Positions 51,373 to 61,672 of a DNA stretch of 64,000 bases are shown in pieces. This stretch comes from SP5GCR1 sp965199685. Its GTDB lineage: Bacteria > Pseudomonadota > Gammaproteobacteria > Poriferisulfidales > Oxydemutatoraceae. The stretch covers positions 248,001 through 312,000 of the forward strand of contig OZ241323.1 in the NCBI GenBank assembly GCA_965199685.1, given 5' to 3'. A model generated the notes under the pieces. The model saw only the letters and a program-made list of their open reading frames with translations, made no database searches and had not been told where the DNA came from. Positions within the stretch are counted from its first letter, which is position 1. Every line of letters starts with the position of its first letter. Position numbers and translations under genes: made by a program.

Positions 51373-54300
51373 ATGAGAGGTTTATTTAATATATTGAAAA
51401 AATCGCAACACGATGAGAGAAAATTCAATTTTCTAAAAATCAGTATTGCGTCACCAGATGAAATACGCTCTTGGTCTTATGGCGAAGTTAAAAAACCGGA
51501 AACGATTAACTATAGAACCTTAAAACCCGAACGCGACGGATTATTTTGCGCTAAAATTTTCGGGCCTATCAAAGATTATGAGTGTCTATGCGGAAAATAT
51601 AAACGTCTCAAACACCGCGGTGTGGTTTGTGAAAAATGTGGGGTTGAGGTAACCCTTTCGCGTGTTCGGCGCGAGCGAATGGGACACATAGACCTCGCCA
51701 GCCCAGTAGTACATATTTGGTTCCTTAAATCGCTGCCCTCCAAAATAGGGCTGTTGCTTGATATGGCACCGCGCGATATAGAACGTGTTTTGTATTTTGA
51801 GAGTCATGTGGTACTTGATAGCGGCATGACTGACTTGCAAGTAAAACAAATACTCACCGACGATGAATACCTTGACACTATTGAAGAGCAAGGCGAGCAA
51901 TTCGAAGTTGGTATGGGGGCGGAAGCCATTATGAGGTTGCTACAAGATTTGGACTTAGAAAAACAAACCATAGAGCTACGAGCAGAGATTTCCAAAACCA
52001 AGTCCGAGGCGAAGATCAAACGTCTGACCAAGCGTCTTAAACTTGTCAAAGCTTTTATAGACTCCGGCAACAAGCCCGAATGGATGGTTTTGACGGTGTT
52101 ACCTATATTACCCCCTGATTTACGTCCTTTGGTGCCTTTGAGCGACGGTCGTTTTGCAAGTTCGGACTTAAACGATTTGTACCGTAGGGTTATTAACCGA
52201 AACAATCGCCTAAGACGACTGCTTGAAATCAAGGCCCCCGATATCATCGTGCGCAACGAGAAGCGTATGTTGCAGGAATCGGTTGATGCACTGTTGGATA
52301 ACGGTCGTTGCGGTCGCGTCGCGGTTGCAAACAATAAACGGCAACTGAAATCCTTAGCCGATATGATCAAAGGCAAGCAAGGACGATTTCGCCAAAACCT
52401 ACTCGGCAAGCGTGTTGATTATTCCGGGCGTTCGGTCATCGTCGTAGGGCCCTCGTTGAAGCTCCATCAGTGCGGGATACCTAAACAAATGGCACTGGAG
52501 TTGTTTAGACCTTTTATCTATAGCAAACTTTATTTGAGAGGGGTTGTAGACACGATTAAAAATGCCAAGAAGTTGGTCGAAAAACAAGGCCCAGAAGTTT
52601 GGGATGTCTTAGACGAAATTATCAGAGAATACCCGATATTGTTAAATCGAGCACCAACTTTGCATCGCTTGGGCATACAAGCATTTGAACCCATTTTGAT
52701 TGAAGGCAAGGCGATACAGTTGCATCCCTTGGTTTGTACTGCCTTTAATGCTGATTTTGATGGCGATCAGATGGCCGTGCACGTGCCTTTGTCTCTAGAG
52801 GCTCAAGCCGAAGCGCGCTGCTTGATGATGTCCACCAACAATATATTTTCACCAGCGAGTGGATCTCCTATCATCGTCCCTACGCAAGATATCGTCTTAG
52901 GTTTGTATTATATGACGCGTGAGCGTATCAATGCCAAAGGCGAAGGAAGTTTGTTTGCCGACTTAGATGAAGTTGAGCGGGCTTATGAGACCAAGCAAGT
53001 TGACTTGCATGCGCGAATTAAGGTACGCCTGAAAATAGCCGGGAAAAGCCAGCTAACCGAAACCACAATCGGTCGTGCCATTTTGTCTCGCATTTTGCCC
53101 GAAGGATTGTCTTTTGAATTAGTTGATAGAGTACTAGACAAACGTCGTATATTGGAGCTCATAGATGTTAGCTATAGACAAGCGGGGCTTAAGGCGACGG
53201 CGGTCTTTGCCGACCATCTAATGTATACCGGTTTTCATTATGCGACAAAGGCAGGAATTTCTTTCGGTGTCGATGATATGGTTATTCCTCGTGATAAACA
53301 AGCTGTTTTAGCCGAAGCAGAGAACGAAGTTAAAGATATAGAGCGTCAGTATGCGGCTGGATTGGTGACCAGTGGTGAAAAATACAACAAAACAGTTGAT
53401 ATTTGGTCCAATGCCAACGATCGCATCGCATCTCGTATGATGGACGAATTGAGCACTGAGATAGTTAAAGACCAAAAAGGTAAAAAGTCTCCTCAGCCTT
53501 CGTTCAACTCCATATTCATGATGGCCGACTCAGGTGCTCGTGGCTCCGCCGCACAGATCCGACAACTTGCCGGAATGCGTGGTCTAATGGCGAAACCCGA
53601 CGGTTCTATTATTGAAACACCGATTACTGCGAATTTCCGAGAAGGATTAAACCTCTTGCAGTACTTTATTTCTACGCACGGTGCCCGCAAAGGTCTTGCC
53701 GACACCGCACTTAAAACGGCTAATTCGGGTTATTTGACACGCCGATTGGTTGATGCAGCACAAGACGTTATTATCATCGAGAAAAATTGCGGCACCAGTG
53801 AAGGTGTCTATATAAAGTCTAATATAGAAGGCGGTGAAGTCGTGGAAGGCCTGGCCGAGCGTACCTTGGGCCGAGTGCTCGCAGAAGATGTAAAAGTTAA
53901 TAAAAAGACAATTATTGCCAAAGACACATTGCTGGGCGAGAGAGAAGCAGAATTGTTGAACAAACACGGCATAGATCAAATTAAGGTGCGCTCTCCGATC
54001 ACATGTGAATCTGCTCACGGCGTTTGTGCGATGTGTTATGGGCGCGATTTGGCTAGAGGCAGCTTAGTTAGCGAAGGAGAAGCGGTAGGTATTATCGCCG
54101 CACAATCTATAGGCGAACCAGGTACCCAATTAACGATGAGAACTTTTCACGTAGGCGGGGCAGTAAGCCGTTCGGCTTCCGTCAATAGTGTTACACCTAA
54201 AACCGACGGCATTATTCGTCTACATAAAGTCAAGTTGATAAAACATGAAGACAGCTACATCGTTGTTTCCCGCTCCGGAGAGATTAGCATAGTTTCAGAG

Positions 54301-55494
54301 GCAGGTAGCGAGAGAGAACGGTACAAAATTCCTTACGGTGCAAGGCTACATCATAAAGAAGGAGATGCTGTGCAAGCTGGCGCGGTCATCGTCAACTGGG
54401 ATCCCCATACACATCCGGTTATTGCCGAAACCAAGGGGACAATCAGTTTAGAGAATTTCACTGAAGGTAGCACCGTCTATAAACAAACCGACGAAATAAC
54501 TGGATTGAGTACCTATGTGGCTATGCCCGGGGTAAAAGATCAAACGCCGGCCATTTCTATCACCCACAGAGGTAAAGAAATAAAGCTAAGCGATGGCAGA
54601 ACAGCGCACTATCGGTTGATGCCGGGCATGATAGTCACGGTAGAGGACGGAGATAAGATCAATGTCGGCGATACAATCGCCCGTATTCCGCAAGAGCGTT
54701 CTAAAGCAGGCGGTATAACTGGTGGTTTGCCGCGAGTCGTTGATTTATTTGAAGCTCGCGTTCCTCAAGAAGCTGCTATTTTGGCAGAGTGCTCGGGTAC
54801 TATCGGCTTTGATAGAGAAATCCGCGGTAAGCAAAAGATCGTTATTACCGGCAAGAAAGAAAAGCACTATGTATTGGTGCCTAAATGGCGTCGTATAGAA
54901 ATTGCCGAAGGTGAGTATGTGGAAAAAGGCGAGGTCATATCCGAGGGTGAGAGAAACCCGCATGATGTCCTGCGGTTACTGGGAATCAACGAAATGGCTG
55001 ATTATTTGGTAAAAGAAATACAAGATGTCTACAGACTGCAAGGCGTGAAAATTAACGATAAACATATAGAGGTCATTATCAGACAAATGATGCGCAGGGT
55101 GCGTATAGTAGACCCTGGCGACAGTAATTATTTGGCGGACGACACGGTCGAAAAAATCAAGCTCGCAGAGATTAATAAAAATCTTGAAGCTGCAGGTAAA
55201 GCACCGGCCAAGTACGAGGCTTTATTGCAGGGTATCAAAAAAGCCTCTTTATCGACTGAATCGTTTATTTCCGCAGCTTCTTTCCAAGAAACGACGAAGA
55301 TATTAACCGAATCGGCAATTAAAGGTTCTCAAGATATGCTAAGAGGATTAAAGGAGAATGTAATCGTCGGTCGCTTAATCCCGGCAGGGACGGCTTGGGA
55401 TGTTCCTGAGAAAGACTTAATGGATGCGTTTGAAATGAACCTGCAAAGCACTCTTGAAAAAGAGGATGCCAAGACCACGGAAGACACAGCTTAA
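51373..55494 (+). CDS. rpoC: RNA polymerase subunit beta prime
   Basis: The 1373-residue subunit has the N-terminal zinc site (ECLCGKYKRLKHRGVVCEKCGVEV), the active-site motif FNADFDGDQMAVH, the bridge-helix region GARKGLADTALKTANSGYLTR, the second zinc site (CESAHGVCAMCYGRDLARG) and the C-terminal AASFQETTKILTE, with a short acidic tail. It ends TTEDTA. A small phosphatase gene overlaps its last codons. Confidence 0.98.
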   Translation: MRGLFNILKKSQHDERKFNFLKISIASPDEIRSWSYGEVKKPETINYRTLKPERDGLFCAKIFGPIKDYECLCGKYKRLKHRGVVCEKCGVEVTLSRVRRERMGHIDLASPVVHIWFLKSLPSKIGLLLDMAPRDIERVLYFESHVVLDSGMTDLQVKQILTDDEYLDTIEEQGEQFEVGMGAEAIMRLLQDLDLEKQTIELRAEISKTKSEAKIKRLTKRLKLVKAFIDSGNKPEWMVLTVLPILPPDLRPLVPLSDGRFASSDLNDLYRRVINRNNRLRRLLEIKAPDIIVRNEKRMLQESVDALLDNGRCGRVAVANNKRQLKSLADMIKGKQGRFRQNLLGKRVDYSGRSVIVVGPSLKLHQCGIPKQMALELFRPFIYSKLYLRGVVDTIKNAKKLVEKQGPEVWDVLDEIIREYPILLNRAPTLHRLGIQAFEPILIEGKAIQLHPLVCTAFNADFDGDQMAVHVPLSLEAQAEARCLMMSTNNIFSPASGSPIIVPTQDIVLGLYYMTRERINAKGEGSLFADLDEVERAYETKQVDLHARIKVRLKIAGKSQLTETTIGRAILSRILPEGLSFELVDRVLDKRRILELIDVSYRQAGLKATAVFADHLMYTGFHYATKAGISFGVDDMVIPRDKQAVLAEAENEVKDIERQYAAGLVTSGEKYNKTVDIWSNANDRIASRMMDELSTEIVKDQKGKKSPQPSFNSIFMMADSGARGSAAQIRQLAGMRGLMAKPDGSIIETPITANFREGLNLLQYFISTHGARKGLADTALKTANSGYLTRRLVDAAQDVIIIEKNCGTSEGVYIKSNIEGGEVVEGLAERTLGRVLAEDVKVNKKTIIAKDTLLGEREAELLNKHGIDQIKVRSPITCESAHGVCAMCYGRDLARGSLVSEGEAVGIIAAQSIGEPGTQLTMRTFHVGGAVSRSASVNSVTPKTDGIIRLHKVKLIKHEDSYIVVSRSGEISIVSEAGSERERYKIPYGARLHHKEGDAVQAGAVIVNWDPHTHPVIAETKGTISLENFTEGSTVYKQTDEITGLSTYVAMPGVKDQTPAISITHRGKEIKLSDGRTAHYRLMPGMIVTVEDGDKINVGDTIARIPQERSKAGGITGGLPRVVDLFEARVPQEAAILAECSGTIGFDREIRGKQKIVITGKKEKHYVLVPKWRRIEIAEGEYVEKGEVISEGERNPHDVLRLLGINEMADYLVKEIQDVYRLQGVKINDKHIEVIIRQMMRRVRIVDPGDSNYLADDTVEKIKLAEINKNLEAAGKAPAKYEALLQGIKKASLSTESFISAASFQETTKILTESAIKGSQDMLRGLKENVIVGRLIPAGTAWDVPEKDLMDAFEMNLQSTLEKEDAKTTEDTA

Positions 55495-55969
55495 TCCCCC
55501 GGCATTACTTTTTGTATGTGCTCTGAATACGTGTCGTTCCATCGTTGGACACGCGGTTTTTGAGTATATTAAAAATCAGACATCTCTGACTATAGACATT
55601 GGTTCCGCTGGGATTCATGCTTTTGATGGTCACCCATGTGACCCGATGATAAAGGATGTTGCCGCAAGGCGCGGCTATGATTTATCGGCTTATCGTTCAA
55701 CGCCGCTGAACACTCTGAACTCGCAAAGCTATAACTGGGTATTTATCTTTGAGCATGCGCATTATGAACCAGTTCGGCATTGGATGGGGGAAGGCAACGA
55801 ACCCGAGTATATAATGGCTTATTCAGAATACTTTGGTAATCAAGAAGTACTGATGCAACAGAGCGATAACGCAATGAATGTCTATACACATATATTTGAT
55901 TTGATAGAGGATGGCTGTTTAGGATTTTATAATCAACTACCGTTAGAGATAAAAAGCAATGACCTTTAA
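55466..55969 (+). CDS. Low-molecular-weight tyrosine phosphatase-like protein
   Basis: A protein of about 167 residues with the P-loop VCALNTCRSIVGHAVFEY (C-x5-R then Ser), the SAGIHAFDGHPCDPMIKDVA block and RRGYDLSAYRSTPL, as in low-molecular-weight protein tyrosine phosphatases. The Pro that usually follows CRS is Ile, and the late Asp-Pro general-acid motif is not evident (AYSEYFGNQEV stands in its place), so activity may differ. Such proteins often sit near polysaccharide genes; here it lies between rpoC and hisC. Start is at 55466 or 55454, both inside the end of rpoC; no start exists after the rpoC stop that keeps the P-loop. It overlaps hisC by 11 bases. Confidence 0.72.
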   Translation: MPRPRKTQLNPPALLFVCALNTCRSIVGHAVFEYIKNQTSLTIDIGSAGIHAFDGHPCDPMIKDVAARRGYDLSAYRSTPLNTLNSQSYNWVFIFEHAHYEPVRHWMGEGNEPEYIMAYSEYFGNQEVLMQQSDNAMNVYTHIFDLIEDGCLGFYNQLPLEIKSNDL

Positions 55970-57083
55970 GCCCGAACAACATTGCTTAGCTTCCTTACTC
56001 GATATAAAACCTTATCAGCCAGGTAAGAGTGTCGAGGATTTAGAGAAGTCTTCTACGGCACTCAAAGCGATCAAGCTATCCTCAAATGAGAATGCTTTGG
56101 GTCCTAGCCGCCATGCGATAGCAGCGATGTGCGACTATGCAGATCAAGTACATCTTTATCCGAGTGGTAGTGGGGTACTACTCAAGGATAAGCTCGCCGA
56201 GCGGTACGATATTTCAGCTAACCGGATTACTCTAGGCAACGGTTCTAACGAATTGCTGGAATTCATCGCACGCTGCTTTTTGGATAAAAGTAAAAATGCA
56301 GTCTACTCTGAACATGCTTTTGAAGTGTACGCTTTGGTAACCCGAATCTCGGGTGCAGGTGCGCATCGGGCAATGCCGAGAACCGCCGATGACGAGATGC
56401 CTTACGGACACGACTTGAACCGATTTTTGGATGTGATTGACGAGCATACCGCAGTGGTATTTATTGCCAACCCCAATAATCCTACCGGCACCTGGATTAA
56501 AGAAGCCGAACTGAGAAAGTTCATGCAGTCTGTAGACGAGCATATCGTCGTTGTCGTCGATCAAGCGTATGCCGAATACGCGCAAGTCTCTGACTATCCC
56601 GATGTATCAAAGTGGTTGGACGAATATCCGAACCTGATTGTTGTTCAGACTTTCTCTAAAATTTATGCACTTGCAGGTCTGCGTATAGGTTATGCATTCT
56701 CGTCGGTTGAGATTGCCGATTTATTCAACCGCTTGCGTCAACCTTTCAATAACAATGTCTTAGCGTTGAAAGCTGCGATTGCATCATTGGACGATACCGC
56801 ACACCTTGAGAAGAGTGTGCGTATGAATAGTGAGGGTTTGGCTTATTTATCCGACGGATGTAGCAAACTAGGTTTCAAATGTTTGCCATCGGCGGCTAAT
56901 TTTCTGTGCATGGAAATTGGAAAGCAGGCATCGCGAATTTATAACGCGTTGCTGGAACAAGGCGTGATTATACGCGCCATAGAAAACTACGATATGCCGC
57001 AGCATTTACGGGTGACGGTAGGTTCTGCGGAGCAAAACCAACGCTTTTTAGAGACGCTAAAGCAAATACTGGAACGCGAGTGA
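55959..57083 (+). CDS. hisC: Histidinol-phosphate aminotransferase
   Basis: The 374-residue PLP enzyme has LSSNENALGPSRHAIAAM, LGNGSNELLEFIARCFL, FIANPNNPTGTWI, VVDQAYAEYA, and the lysine region QTFSKIYALAGLRIGYAFSS. In the hisC-tyrA-aroA cluster it may also serve aromatic amino acid synthesis, as aminotransferases of this group often do. It overlaps the phosphatase-like gene at its start and touches tyrA at TGATG. Confidence 0.93.
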   Translation: MTFKPEQHCLASLLDIKPYQPGKSVEDLEKSSTALKAIKLSSNENALGPSRHAIAAMCDYADQVHLYPSGSGVLLKDKLAERYDISANRITLGNGSNELLEFIARCFLDKSKNAVYSEHAFEVYALVTRISGAGAHRAMPRTADDEMPYGHDLNRFLDVIDEHTAVVFIANPNNPTGTWIKEAELRKFMQSVDEHIVVVVDQAYAEYAQVSDYPDVSKWLDEYPNLIVVQTFSKIYALAGLRIGYAFSSVEIADLFNRLRQPFNNNVLALKAAIASLDDTAHLEKSVRMNSEGLAYLSDGCSKLGFKCLPSAANFLCMEIGKQASRIYNALLEQGVIIRAIENYDMPQHLRVTVGSAEQNQRFLETLKQILERE

Positions 57084-57946
57084 TGGAAGACCTGAATCGT
57101 TCCACTATCGGCATCGTGGGTGCCGGTCTAATCGGTACTTCGTTGGCATTGGCTCTAAAGGATCGCGACGCGAAGCAAAATATATTGGGGTGCGATACCA
57201 ATGAGACGCACGTACGGCAGGCGATGGAGAGAGGGGCATTTGACGGTTTCAAAGATAACCCGCTTGCACTTGCCGAACACTGCGATATTTTGGTTGTGGC
57301 AACGCCTATCAGTGCAGTCTGCAGTATTTTTCAGCAAATCAAAGACATAGATGAACAGATCGTCATCACTGATGTAGGCAGTGTCAAGAGCAGTACAATC
57401 ATCGATGCGTGTTCGGTTTGGGGTAAGATGCCCACTCGTATGGTGCCGGCACATCCTATTGCCGGCACTGAACACAGTGGCCCTGTTGCAGCATCAAAGG
57501 ATCTGTTTGTCTCGCGCTATGTCTTTCTAACGCCAGGGCGAAAGCCCGACAAAGTTGCAGTGAACACAGTGCAAGACTTGTGGTGTAAAGTCGGGGCTAA
57601 AATTGAAATACTGTCGGCGATGCAGCACGATGAATTGTTTGCGACGACAAGCCATTTGCCGCATATCGTTGCTTACGCATTGATAAACTCGCTTGAGCAG
57701 GCCGGTGTCAACACGGGTTTTTCTGCCGGTGGCTTGAAGGATTTCACACGTATCGCAGCGAGTAGTCCGACGATGTGGCGAGATATATTTATTGCAAACG
57801 AAACCTATGTACTCCAATCGATAAAAGCCTTTGAGAAAAGCGTGCGTACGATGCGTAAGCTGATAGAAAAAAAACATGGCGAAAAATTGCTTGATTTTCT
57901 GGAAAAAACAGTAGCCGAAAAGAAAAATTTGAATCTCAAAGATTAG
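57083..57946 (+). CDS. tyrA: Prephenate/arogenate dehydrogenase
   Basis: The 287-residue protein has the NAD-binding GIVGAGLIGTSLALALKDRD, VVATPISAVCSIFQQ, TDVGSVKSSTI, and the catalytic VPAHPIAGTEHSGPVAASKDLF with the His of the HPxxG motif. It has no chorismate mutase or ACT domain, so it is the monofunctional type used in tyrosine synthesis. The ATG at 57083 overlaps the hisC stop by one base. Confidence 0.92.
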   Translation: MEDLNRSTIGIVGAGLIGTSLALALKDRDAKQNILGCDTNETHVRQAMERGAFDGFKDNPLALAEHCDILVVATPISAVCSIFQQIKDIDEQIVITDVGSVKSSTIIDACSVWGKMPTRMVPAHPIAGTEHSGPVAASKDLFVSRYVFLTPGRKPDKVAVNTVQDLWCKVGAKIEILSAMQHDELFATTSHLPHIVAYALINSLEQAGVNTGFSAGGLKDFTRIAASSPTMWRDIFIANETYVLQSIKAFEKSVRTMRKLIEKKHGEKLLDFLEKTVAEKKNLNLKD

Positions 57947-57983
57947 TTCACAATCTTCGCATCATGCTATTAGGAATATAACC

Positions 57984-59279
57984 ATGCCGGATACCATTTA
58001 CTCCAGCCCTGCCGAGTCTTTGAATGGTACCGTTCGGGTTGCCGGCGATAAATCAATATCACACCGCGCACTCATGTTTGCCGCGCTTGCCGACGGCATC
58101 AGTGAGGTATCTAATTTTTTGCATAGTGCGGATTGCCTTGCAACGATGCGAGCCTTGAGCCGACTGGGAGTACGCATAGAGTCTGCAGATGATTTAATAA
58201 AGGTGCACGGTTGCAGAGACCAATTACACTCTGACGGTCAGGTTATAGATTTGGGTAATTCGGGAACTTCTATACGCTTGCTCACTGGGCTGTTGGCAGG
58301 AAAGAAGATTTCGTTAACCTTAAGCGGTGATGCCTCCTTAAACCGTCGTCCGATGCGTCGAGTGGTGGATCCTCTATTAAAGATGGGTGCAGATATCAAC
58401 ACCTCAAAACACGGCACGCCGCCAGTTATTATCAAACCTGCCGAGCATCTGCAAGGTGTGCATAGCGAATTGAACATTGCAAGTGCGCAGGTCAAATCGG
58501 CATTATTACTTGCCGGTTTGGACGCACACGGAGAAACCGTTGTTGTTGAACCAACGCTGAGCCGTGACCATAGCGAACGCATGCTGAGTAGCTTTGGTTA
58601 TCAGGTTGAGCGGCGAGGGCTTATGGTGCGCTTGACCGGAGGCAGTCGCCTCAAAGCAACGCACATCAGTGTGCCGGGTGATATTTCGTCGGCTACATTT
58701 CTGATAGTCGCAGCTGCCATAGTTCCCAATAGCGATATTGTTATAGAAAACGTAGGTCTAAACGATACGCGCAGCGGTGCAATCAGGATCCTTCGCAGCA
58801 TGGGTGCTGACATAGAAATACTGGATTGGCAGATTGTCTGCAACGAACCAGTCGGTAATCTACGTGTACGCTCAACAAGACTAAAAGGTATAGATATCCC
58901 CGCACATTGGGTGCCGTCAGCGATAGATGAATTTCCAGCTTTGTTTATAGCTGCGGCGTGCGCCGAAGGATATACCCATTTGCGCGGTGCCGAAGAGCTC
59001 AGGGTCAAGGAAAGCGACCGTATCGCAGCGATGGCAGAAGGTTTGCGTAGTTGTGGGATTGTGGTGGAAGTTCATCACGATGGGATGACCATAGCGGGTG
59101 GTCGCTTAAAAGGCGGTGTGGTGGAGAGTTTTGACGATCATCGCGTGGCAATGGCGTTTGCGGTGGCAGGTGTCGTCGCCGACGATGTTATTTCCGTACA
59201 ACGATGCCAAAATATTGAAACTTCGTTTCCTAATTTCATCGCAACAGCGAATAGCATAGGGCTTAATCTATCCGTATAA
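57984..59279 (+). CDS. aroA: 3-phosphoshikimate 1-carboxyvinyltransferase (EPSP synthase)
   Basis: The 431-residue enzyme has VRVAGDKSISHRALMFAALADG, the LGNSGTSIRLLTGLLAG signature, SLNRRPMRRVVDPL, SAQVKSALLLAGL and the LRVKESDRIAAMAEGL signature. It joins phosphoenolpyruvate to shikimate-3-phosphate. The GNSGTSIRL form is of the class II-like aroA type seen in many non-enteric proteobacteria. cmk begins one base after its stop. Confidence 0.95.
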   Translation: MPDTIYSSPAESLNGTVRVAGDKSISHRALMFAALADGISEVSNFLHSADCLATMRALSRLGVRIESADDLIKVHGCRDQLHSDGQVIDLGNSGTSIRLLTGLLAGKKISLTLSGDASLNRRPMRRVVDPLLKMGADINTSKHGTPPVIIKPAEHLQGVHSELNIASAQVKSALLLAGLDAHGETVVVEPTLSRDHSERMLSSFGYQVERRGLMVRLTGGSRLKATHISVPGDISSATFLIVAAAIVPNSDIVIENVGLNDTRSGAIRILRSMGADIEILDWQIVCNEPVGNLRVRSTRLKGIDIPAHWVPSAIDEFPALFIAAACAEGYTHLRGAEELRVKESDRIAAMAEGLRSCGIVVEVHHDGMTIAGGRLKGGVVESFDDHRVAMAFAVAGVVADDVISVQRCQNIETSFPNFIATANSIGLNLSV

Positions 59280-59280
59280 G

Positions 59281-59955
59281 ATGGCACAGGTACCAGTTAT
59301 TGCAATAGACGGTCCCTCAGGTGTGGGCAAAAGCACAATCGCCCGTCGCTTAGCAACAAAGCTGAATTATCATATTTTGATCAGCGGCGTTTTGTATCGT
59401 GTACTCGGGATGCAATTATATAAAAGGAATATTGCACTAGATAATGTTTCGGAAATAGAAACTTTGGTTGCCGATACCGACATAAGGTTTACTCTAGACG
59501 GTGAACAGATTAAGACCTACTTAAATGGCATCCCTATCGAAGACGATATTTACGGCGAAGACTATGCCAAGATTGCCTCGGCAGTAGGAGAAAGTGTTGC
59601 TTTGCGTAATGCTTTATTGCCGATACAAAGGCAGTTTAGGGTTTTGCCGGGGTTGGTGGCAGATGGACGCGATATGGGAACGGTCGTTTTTCCTGATGCA
59701 CCATTGAAGATATTCTTGCAGGCCGATATAGAAGAACGCGCCCGCAGAAGGTATCAACAATTGAGACAACGTGGTATATGTGCTAAACTAAGCGACCTGA
59801 ACGAAGAATTACTACAGAGGGATCAACGCGATAGCGGACGGTCTATTGCTCAATTGAAAATCGCCGATAATGCAGTTGTACTGGATACAACGCATCTATC
59901 TATCACGGCAGTCGTAGATGAGCTGATGGATGTAGTAAAAGTTAAATTAAACTGA
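59281..59955 (+). CDS. cmk: Cytidylate kinase
   Basis: The 224-residue kinase has the P-loop IDGPSGVGKSTIARRLATKL, the CMP-binding SGVLYRVLGMQLYKRNI, VADGRDMGTVVFPDAPLKIFL and the arginine-rich ADIEERARRRYQQL. It phosphorylates CMP and dCMP. Position between aroA and rpsA is conserved in gammaproteobacteria. Confidence 0.95.
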   Translation: MAQVPVIAIDGPSGVGKSTIARRLATKLNYHILISGVLYRVLGMQLYKRNIALDNVSEIETLVADTDIRFTLDGEQIKTYLNGIPIEDDIYGEDYAKIASAVGESVALRNALLPIQRQFRVLPGLVADGRDMGTVVFPDAPLKIFLQADIEERARRRYQQLRQRGICAKLSDLNEELLQRDQRDSGRSIAQLKIADNAVVLDTTHLSITAVVDELMDVVKVKLN

Positions 59956-59973
59956 AAGAGGCAAAATAATTTG

Positions 59974-61656
59974 ATGGAAAATTTTTCCGATATCTTTGAT
60001 TCGCAGAAAATGCAAAATCAGAAGATAGATATAGGTTCTCTGATTAAAGGGAAGGTAACCGATATCACTAAAACCAGTGTCATTGTTAATGCCGGATTGA
60101 AATCCGAGGGTATTATACCGATAGAGCAATTTTACGATATCGACGGTGAGCTGGAGGTTAATGAAGGAGACTGTGTGGAGGTTGCTGTAGAAAGTTTAGA
60201 AGATGGCTTTGGTGAGACGGTGCTATCTCGTGAACAGGCGAAGATTATTGAAGCATGGCAGCGATTGGATGAGATCCACGAGACTGGTGACACGGTTCAA
60301 GGTTTCTTGAGAGGAAAAGTCAAAGGAGGATTTATAGTTTCCGTTTTAGGTATAGAGGCTTTTCTGCCGGGTTCTCTAGCCGATGTACAGCCAATGCGAG
60401 ATCTTGATCATCTTGAAGGCAAAACTCTGGACTTTAAGGTAATCAAACTTGATCGTAGTCGCAATAATGTTGTTGTTTCGAGGCGGGCAGTATTAGAAGC
60501 CGAAGGAAGCATTGACCGTGAAGAAATGCTGAAAAATCTGGAAAATGGGACAGTCGTAAAAGGCATAGTAAAAAACATTACCAATTACGGTGCTTTCGTT
60601 GGTTTTAATGGCTTTGATGGGTTGCTCCATATTACTGATATGGCATGGAAGCGCATCCATCAGCCTTCCGAAGTATTATCAGTGGGTGATGAGATAGATG
60701 TCAAAATACTTAAGGTGGATAAGGAAAAAAATCGTATTTCTCTAGGACTTAAGCAGCTTAGCGAAGATCCATGGGATCGATTGATTGAACGCTACCCCAA
60801 AGGTGAACGTATCAAGGGCAAGGTTACCAGCGTCACCGAATATGGTTGTTTCGTAGAAATAGAAGACAATGTAGAAGGTTTGGTGCATATCTCCGAGATG
60901 GACTGGGTAAATAAAAACATAAACCCGTCTAAAGTCGTATCCGCAGATGAAGAGATAGATGTCATGGTACTTGATATTGACAAAGAAAAACGCAGAATAT
61001 CGCTGGGTATTAAACAATGTGCTCCGAACCCATGGAAAGAGTTTGCTAAGTTACATTCACCTGGAACTCAAATGGAAGGTCGGATTAAGTCCATAAACGA
61101 CTTCGGGATTTTTGTGGGCTTAGGAGATTTCGGTATAGACGGTTTGGTTCACATCAATGATATTTCTAATATAGAACACCCCGAACAAGCAATACGCAAA
61201 TATAAAAAAGGCGATACAGTTAAGTTTGTTCTATTAGGAGTCGATGTTAAGCGTAACCGGGTCTCTCTGAGCATTAGGCAACTTGACGAAGATCCCATAG
61301 GGGATTATCTAAACGCATATCCTAAGGGTTCGGTCGTGAAAGGCAAGGTTATCAGTAGCGGCGACAAGTATGTGATGATTGATTTGGCCGAACATGTGAG
61401 AGGTTATATACCGAATTCCGAATTGGTGCATGAGAAAGACAACGACAAAGAGGAATCCTCAGCTGAAATAGAAAAAGGGAAAGAAATAGAAGCTAAAATC
61501 ATCGGCATTGATAGAAGAAACTGTAGAATTAATTTATCGGTAAAGAAAAAAGAGAAAGACGAACAAAAAGAAATTACCAAAGGTTACACCACTAAGAAGC
61601 CTGCTAAGACTTCGTTGGGGGATGTTATTAAAGGATTGTTTTCGAGCAAAAACTGA
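59974..61656 (+). CDS. rpsA: 30S ribosomal protein S1
   Basis: The 560-residue protein has six S1 RNA-binding domains; clear examples are GSLIKGKVTDITKTSVIVNA, GTVVKGIVKNITNYGAFVGF with GLLHITDMAW, GERIKGKVTSVTEYGCFVEI with GLVHISEMDW, and GTQMEGRIKSINDFGIFVGL with GLVHINDISN. It holds mRNA on the 30S subunit. An ATG at 59974 is preferred over the TTG just before it. Length equals that of the Escherichia coli protein to within a few residues. Confidence 0.97.
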   Translation: MENFSDIFDSQKMQNQKIDIGSLIKGKVTDITKTSVIVNAGLKSEGIIPIEQFYDIDGELEVNEGDCVEVAVESLEDGFGETVLSREQAKIIEAWQRLDEIHETGDTVQGFLRGKVKGGFIVSVLGIEAFLPGSLADVQPMRDLDHLEGKTLDFKVIKLDRSRNNVVVSRRAVLEAEGSIDREEMLKNLENGTVVKGIVKNITNYGAFVGFNGFDGLLHITDMAWKRIHQPSEVLSVGDEIDVKILKVDKEKNRISLGLKQLSEDPWDRLIERYPKGERIKGKVTSVTEYGCFVEIEDNVEGLVHISEMDWVNKNINPSKVVSADEEIDVMVLDIDKEKRRISLGIKQCAPNPWKEFAKLHSPGTQMEGRIKSINDFGIFVGLGDFGIDGLVHINDISNIEHPEQAIRKYKKGDTVKFVLLGVDVKRNRVSLSIRQLDEDPIGDYLNAYPKGSVVKGKVISSGDKYVMIDLAEHVRGYIPNSELVHEKDNDKEESSAEIEKGKEIEAKIIGIDRRNCRINLSVKKKEKDEQKEITKGYTTKKPAKTSLGDVIKGLFSSKN

Positions 61657-61672
61657 GGCACTGAGAAACCCG

